Assembly (NCBI RefSeq): GCF_029222705.1
Contig: NZ_JARGZF010000001.1
Location: 1,236,437-1,300,436, forward strand
Reading direction: 5' to 3'
DNA length: 64,000 nucleotides
DNA from: Knoellia sp. p5-6-4
Lineage (GTDB): Bacteria > Actinomycetota > Actinomycetes > Actinomycetales > Dermatophilaceae
Part shown: piece after piece, positions 60,984 through 64,000 of the stretch
Numbering within the stretch: the first letter of the stretch is position 1
Layout of the letters: every line of letters begins with the position of its first letter
Notes under the pieces: generated by a model
What the model saw: the letters and a program-made list of their open reading frames with translations, nothing else
The model's database searches: none
What the model was told of the DNA's origin: nothing
Position numbers and translations under genes: made by a program

Positions 60984-61891
60984 GCGCCTCGGTCCCGGAG
61001 CAGGAGCTGCACGCCCGGCTCCTCGACTGGTATGCCGGGGCCGCGCGTGACCTGCCGTGGCGCGGCGGGGCCTCCCCGTGGGGCGTCTTCGTCTCCGAGG
61101 TCATGCTCCAGCAGACGCCCGTCGCCCGGGTCGAGCCGGTCTGGCACGAGTGGATGCGGCGCTGGCCCTCCCCCGCCGACCTGGCGGCGGAGCCGCCGGG
61201 CGAGGCGGTGCGGGCCTGGGGGCGCCTCGGCTACCCCCGCCGTGCGCTGCGCCTGCACGCTGCGGCGACCGCCATGCGCGACGAGCACGACGGCGAGGTG
61301 CCGGCCACGGAGGCGGCGCTGCTCACCCTGCCGGGGGTGGGGGTCTACACCGCTGCCGCAGTCGCGGCGTTCGCCTTCGGCGAGCGCACGACGGTGGTCG
61401 ACACCAACATCCGCCGGGTGCTCGCCCGGGTCTCGAGCGCGCAGCAGTACCCCGCGCCGGCGCTGACCCGGGCCGAGTACGAGCTGGCCGCCGCCCTCGT
61501 GCCCGAGGACCACGAGGACGCCGCCACGTGGAACGTCGCGGTGATGGAGCTCGGGGCCCTCGTCTGCACGGCCCGGACGCCCCGGTGCGGGTCGTGCCCC
61601 ATCGCCGCCCTGTGCGCCTGGCGGCTGGCCGGCCACCCGGCATACGACGGACCGCCGCGACGCGGCCAGTCCTGGCACGGCACCGACCGCCAGGCGCGTG
61701 GCGCCCTCCTGGCGGTGCTGCGCGAGAGCGACGCACCGGTCGGCCGGGCCGCGCTGGCCGCCGCCGTGCCCGACCAGGCCCGCCGCGAGCGGTGCCTCGA
61801 CGGCCTGGTGGCCGACGGCCTCGTGGAACCGCTGGCCCGCGGCCGGTTCCGGCTGCCGGGCAGCACGACGAGTGCGCGGTATGCCGGGTGA
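60980..61891 (+). CDS. mutY: A/G-specific adenine DNA glycosylase
   Basis: MutY removes A mispaired with 8-oxoG. The 303-residue protein shows [22 protein letters not shown], the helix-hairpin-helix [12 protein letters not shown] followed by the catalytic Asp in [12 protein letters not shown], and the Fe-S cluster Cys set [17 protein letters not shown] (C-x6-C-x2-C-x5-C). It lacks the C-terminal NUDIX-like 8-oxoG-recognition domain, as is usual in short actinobacterial forms. The GTG overlaps the disA stop. Confidence 0.93.
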   Translation: MSASVPEQELHARLLDWYAGAARDLPWRGGASPWGVFVSEVMLQQTPVARVEPVWHEWMRRWPSPADLAAEPPGEAVRAWGRLGYPRRALRLHAAATAMRDEHDGEVPATEAALLTLPGVGVYTAAAVAAFAFGERTTVVDTNIRRVLARVSSAQQYPAPALTRAEYELAAALVPEDHEDAATWNVAVMELGALVCTARTPRCGSCPIAALCAWRLAGHPAYDGPPRRGQSWHGTDRQARGALLAVLRESDAPVGRAALAAAVPDQARRERCLDGLVADGLVEPLARGRFRLPGSTTSARYAG

Positions 61892-61919
61892 GCCGCAGCG
61901 CGGTCGGCGCGCCCCCGCG

Positions 61920-63254
61920 GTGAGACGCGGGGCCTCGCGCGCGGGTCACGCGGTGCGGCGCGCCACCACCTCAGGAGCGCGCCGGGCCCGGGCCTGGACG
62001 ACGTGGGGCGGCGCCGGGGAGAGCGGCCTGTCGAAGGCCATCGAGCTGCACTTCGTCAACCTCGCCGGGGACGCGGCGGTGACGGTCTCCCTCGCCGGGA
62101 CCGTCTTCGCCATGCCGACCGGACAGGCCCGTGGCGAGGTGGCCCGGTTCCTGCTCCTGACCCTGGCGCCCTTCGTGCTGCTCGCGCCGTTCGTGGGGCC
62201 GCTGCTAGACCGGTTCCGCCACGGCCGCCGGTGGGCGATCGGCACGACGCTCGCGGCGCGCGCCTTCCTCTGCTGGGTGCTCGCGGACGCCGTCGTCGAC
62301 GACTCGGCGTGGCTGTTCCCCGCGGCACTCGGCTGCCTCGTCGCCTCCAAGGCCTACAGCATCACCCGCGCGTCTGCGGTGCCGCGGCTGCTGCCGCCGC
62401 ACTACACCTTGGTGCAGGCCAACTCGCGCAACGCCTTCGCCGGTGTCCTGGGCATGGCGGTCGGCGGTGGCCTGGCAGGGGCCGTGGCCAGGATCGGCCC
62501 GCAGTGGTCGCTGCGGATGGCCTTCGCCATCTACGTCGTGGGCACCGTGCTGGCCATCCGGCTGCCCGCACGGGTGGACTCCTCGGCCGGCGAGCGGGAC
62601 CTCGATGACACCGTGCCGATGCCCGTCGGGGGTGGGGCCGCAGGCGACCGCACGGTCTGGCAGCGGCTGCGGGCCCAGGTGGGCGCGCGGCCGGCCACCC
62701 TGCGTGCCGCGCTGGTCGCCTCGGTCGGCACGAGGATGCTGGTCGGCTTCCTCACCCTGTTCCTGACCTTCCTCATGCGCGAGCACCCGCTGCCCGGCGT
62801 CCCCGAGACCCTGGTCCTGGGCCTGGTGCTCGGCGCCGCCGGACTCGGCAACGCAGCGGCCACCCTGCTCGGTCGCTTCCTCAGCACCCGCCGGCCGGAG
62901 GCGATCGTCTCGGCAGCGCTCATCGCCGACCTGGCCCTGGCCGTGCTCACCGCCGCGTTCTACTCGCTGTGGACCCTGGTCGCCCTCGGGCTCGTGACCG
63001 GCCTGGGCGTGCAGCTCGCGCGGTTGGGCACCGACGCGATCGTGCAGCGCGACATCCCCGACGCCATGCGCACCCGTGCGTTCGCGTGGTGCGAGACGGC
63101 GCTGCAGATGGCGTGGGTCGTGGGCGGTGCCGTCGGCATCGCGCTGCCGCTCGTGCCCGAGCTCGGGTTCGGCGTCGCCGCCGGACTGCTGGCGGTGTGC
63201 CTGCTCGTCTCGGTGCGGGTGCGCGTGCGGGCGAGCCGGCCGGCTCAGAGCTGA
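61920..63254 (+). CDS. MFS transporter
   Basis: A 444-residue membrane protein with about 11-12 hydrophobic segments, such as FLLLTLAPFVLLAPFVGPLLDRF with the DRF loop and VLVLGLVLGAAGLGNAAATLLGRF near the middle. An Arg/Ala-rich N-terminal region of about 35 residues precedes the first helix. It is an MFS-type carrier, substrate unknown. The GTG start is uncertain; GTG at 61953 is another option. Confidence 0.82.
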   Translation: MRRGASRAGHAVRRATTSGARRARAWTTWGGAGESGLSKAIELHFVNLAGDAAVTVSLAGTVFAMPTGQARGEVARFLLLTLAPFVLLAPFVGPLLDRFRHGRRWAIGTTLAARAFLCWVLADAVVDDSAWLFPAALGCLVASKAYSITRASAVPRLLPPHYTLVQANSRNAFAGVLGMAVGGGLAGAVARIGPQWSLRMAFAIYVVGTVLAIRLPARVDSSAGERDLDDTVPMPVGGGAAGDRTVWQRLRAQVGARPATLRAALVASVGTRMLVGFLTLFLTFLMREHPLPGVPETLVLGLVLGAAGLGNAAATLLGRFLSTRRPEAIVSAALIADLALAVLTAAFYSLWTLVALGLVTGLGVQLARLGTDAIVQRDIPDAMRTRAFAWCETALQMAWVVGGAVGIALPLVPELGFGVAAGLLAVCLLVSVRVRVRASRPAQS

Positions 63255-63766
63255 CGAAGCATCCGGGTGTTGCCCAAGGTGTTGGGCTTGACCCGCTCGA
63301 GGTCGAGGAACTCGGCGACACCCTCGTCGTAGGAGCGCAAGAGCTCGGCGTAGACCTCGGGGTCGACAGCCCGGCCCTCGATGGGCTCGAAGCCGTGCCG
63401 GGCGAAGAAGTCCACCTCGAAGGTGAGGCAGAACAGCCGCTGCACGCCGAGCTCGCGGGCATCCTCCACGAGGGAATCGAGCAGGGCCGAGCCGACGCCG
63501 GTGCCCTTGGCCTCCGGGAGCACCGCCAGGGTGCGGATCTCGGCGAGGTCCTCCCACATGACGTGCAGGGCACCGCACCCGACGACCCGGCCACCCACCT
63601 CGGCGACGCGGAACTGCTGCACCGCCTCGTAGTAGGTCACCGCCTCCTTGGCGATGAGCACCCGGGACTGCGCCATGGGGGCGACGATGGCCCGGATCGC
63701 CTTGACGTCGGCAGTGCGTGCGCGGCGCACCAGGGGCGAGCTTGCCGAGCCCGGGTCAGGCGCCAA
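63245..63766 (-). CDS. argA: Short N-acetylglutamate synthase-like GNAT (amino-acid N-acetyltransferase)
   Basis: A 173-residue GNAT that begins VRRARTADVKAIRAIVAPMAQS and ends with RVKPNTLGNTRML, matching the short actinobacterial NAGS (ArgA, Rv2747 type), which makes N-acetylglutamate for arginine synthesis. Motif A is TLAVLPEAKGTGVGSALL. The TTG start overlaps the preceding gene by 11 bases; a GTG at 63730 is the alternative and fits the conserved start better. It converges with the MFS gene with a 10-base overlap. Confidence 0.8.
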   Translation of the reverse strand: MAPDPGSASSPLVRRARTADVKAIRAIVAPMAQSRVLIAKEAVTYYEAVQQFRVAEVGGRVVGCGALHVMWEDLAEIRTLAVLPEAKGTGVGSALLDSLVEDARELGVQRLFCLTFEVDFFARHGFEPIEGRAVDPEVYAELLRSYDEGVAEFLDLERVKPNTLGNTRMLRQL

Positions 63767-64000
63767 GCCGTCCGTCCCGCAGGTCCGCGAAGATGCTCCG
63801 CGCGCGGCTGCCGAGCAGCACGACCGACTGCCCGGCCCGCATGCCCACCCCGCCGGGGACCGCTCCGGTGCGGATCGAGGACGCCTTCTTCCCGACGTAC
63901 ACGGCGGAGCACAGGGTCAGCACCTGCGCCGCGTTCAGGTCCGTCTGCAGGTGGGGACCCATGGCCGTGAGGTACTTGGGCAGGTGCGCGGGCCCGCGCG
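63756..64000 (-). CDS. C-terminal fragment, probably LytR-CpsA-Psr (LCP) family
   Basis: The last 80 residues of a gene entering from the right edge. The fragment reads LPKYLTAMGPHLQTDLNAAQVLTLCSAVYV and ends LRDGRLGA. The 'GPHLQTDLNAAQVLTL' pattern resembles the C-terminal end of the LCP cell-wall glycopolymer transferases, but the catalytic part is outside the window. Low confidence in the family. Confidence 0.4.
   Translation of the reverse strand, partial: RGPAHLPKYLTAMGPHLQTDLNAAQVLTLCSAVYVGKKASSIRTGAVPGGVGMRAGQSVVLLGSRARSIFADLRDGRLGA

Noticed and set aside
1-64000. Frameshifted or broken copies of known genes
   Set aside because: Every recognisable gene reads through without a stop to the family's normal length. 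Apparent frame changes were all overlaps between adjacent genes.
1-64000. tRNA, rRNA, CRISPR arrays and riboswitches
   Set aside because: Intergenic gaps are short. I saw no cloverleaf, regular direct-repeat spacing or conserved riboswitch core. A covariance-model search would be needed to exclude small RNAs.

Overview
The window is chromosomal DNA from a high-GC Gram-positive bacterium (about 73% GC by eye, strong G/C at third codon positions, many GTG and TTG starts). The proteins point to an actinobacterium: menaquinone genes, a Ccs-type cytochrome c maturation system, Rex, DisA, the 32-residue ribosomal protein bS22, and a BldN-type sigma factor with an RsbN-like partner. Family Intrasporangiaceae or a relative is my best guess, not a proof. 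From memory, the gene order from ppx through proC, bS22, hemACDB, hemL, ccs and the men genes is collinear with the M. tuberculosis Rv0496-Rv0553 region, so most of the window is conserved core chromosome with insertions. I see no phage, IS element, CRISPR array, rRNA or tRNA. No gene-free stretch exceeds about 300 bases.

Layout. 1-5819 (minus) is a tightly coupled operon of an ATP-grasp ligase, an S51-like hydrolase, two Fes/esterase-type hydrolases, an M20 peptidase and a nucleotidyltransferase cut by the window edge. I cannot assign it to a known pathway, and it is my main candidate for an undescribed system. 5860-14753 holds the scattered menaquinone genes menC, menB, menE and menA, with a non-canonical Nramp-like transporter, a VOC protein and small membrane proteins between them. 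14750-20998 (minus) is hemL, a histidine phosphatase, a TlpA-like thioredoxin, ccdA, resB and ccsB, for heme supply and cytochrome c assembly. 21045-22294 is a divergent MarR/YceI pair ending in a strong terminator. 22322-31622 is a sugar-utilisation island: a large secreted PIG-L deacetylase, an ABC importer, a PfkB kinase, and a divergent DeoR regulator with a GH4 glycosidase. 31648-37328 (minus) is rex-hemA-hemC-cobA/hemD-hemB, with a near-consensus Rex operator in the rex promoter.

37461-43656 holds a glutaredoxin-like gene, a HAD phosphatase, the BldN-like sigma factor and RsbN-like partner with a matching promoter between them, an acyltransferase with a histone-H1-like tail, an SDR epimerase and bS22. 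43855-47097 is a secreted M36 metalloprotease lying between bS22 and the small HTH gene (47181) that normally neighbours it. 47570-56292 holds an AcuC-like deacetylase, a TrkA protein, two GNATs, proC, proline dehydrogenase, an ABC exporter with a TetR regulator, a TIM-barrel isomerase and ppx. 56338-64000 holds a Cys-rich protein, a methyltransferase, a GyrI-like protein, the genome-maintenance genes radA, disA and mutY, an MFS transporter, a short N-acetylglutamate synthase and the C-terminal end of a probable LCP protein.

Two window-wide patterns stand out. The heptamer GTATGCC (either strand) occurs far more often than composition predicts, usually through otherwise rare TAT and GCA codons. 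Many genes also have a TANNNT box ending 6-7 bases before the start codon, which suggests leaderless mRNAs; I used this to choose several starts.
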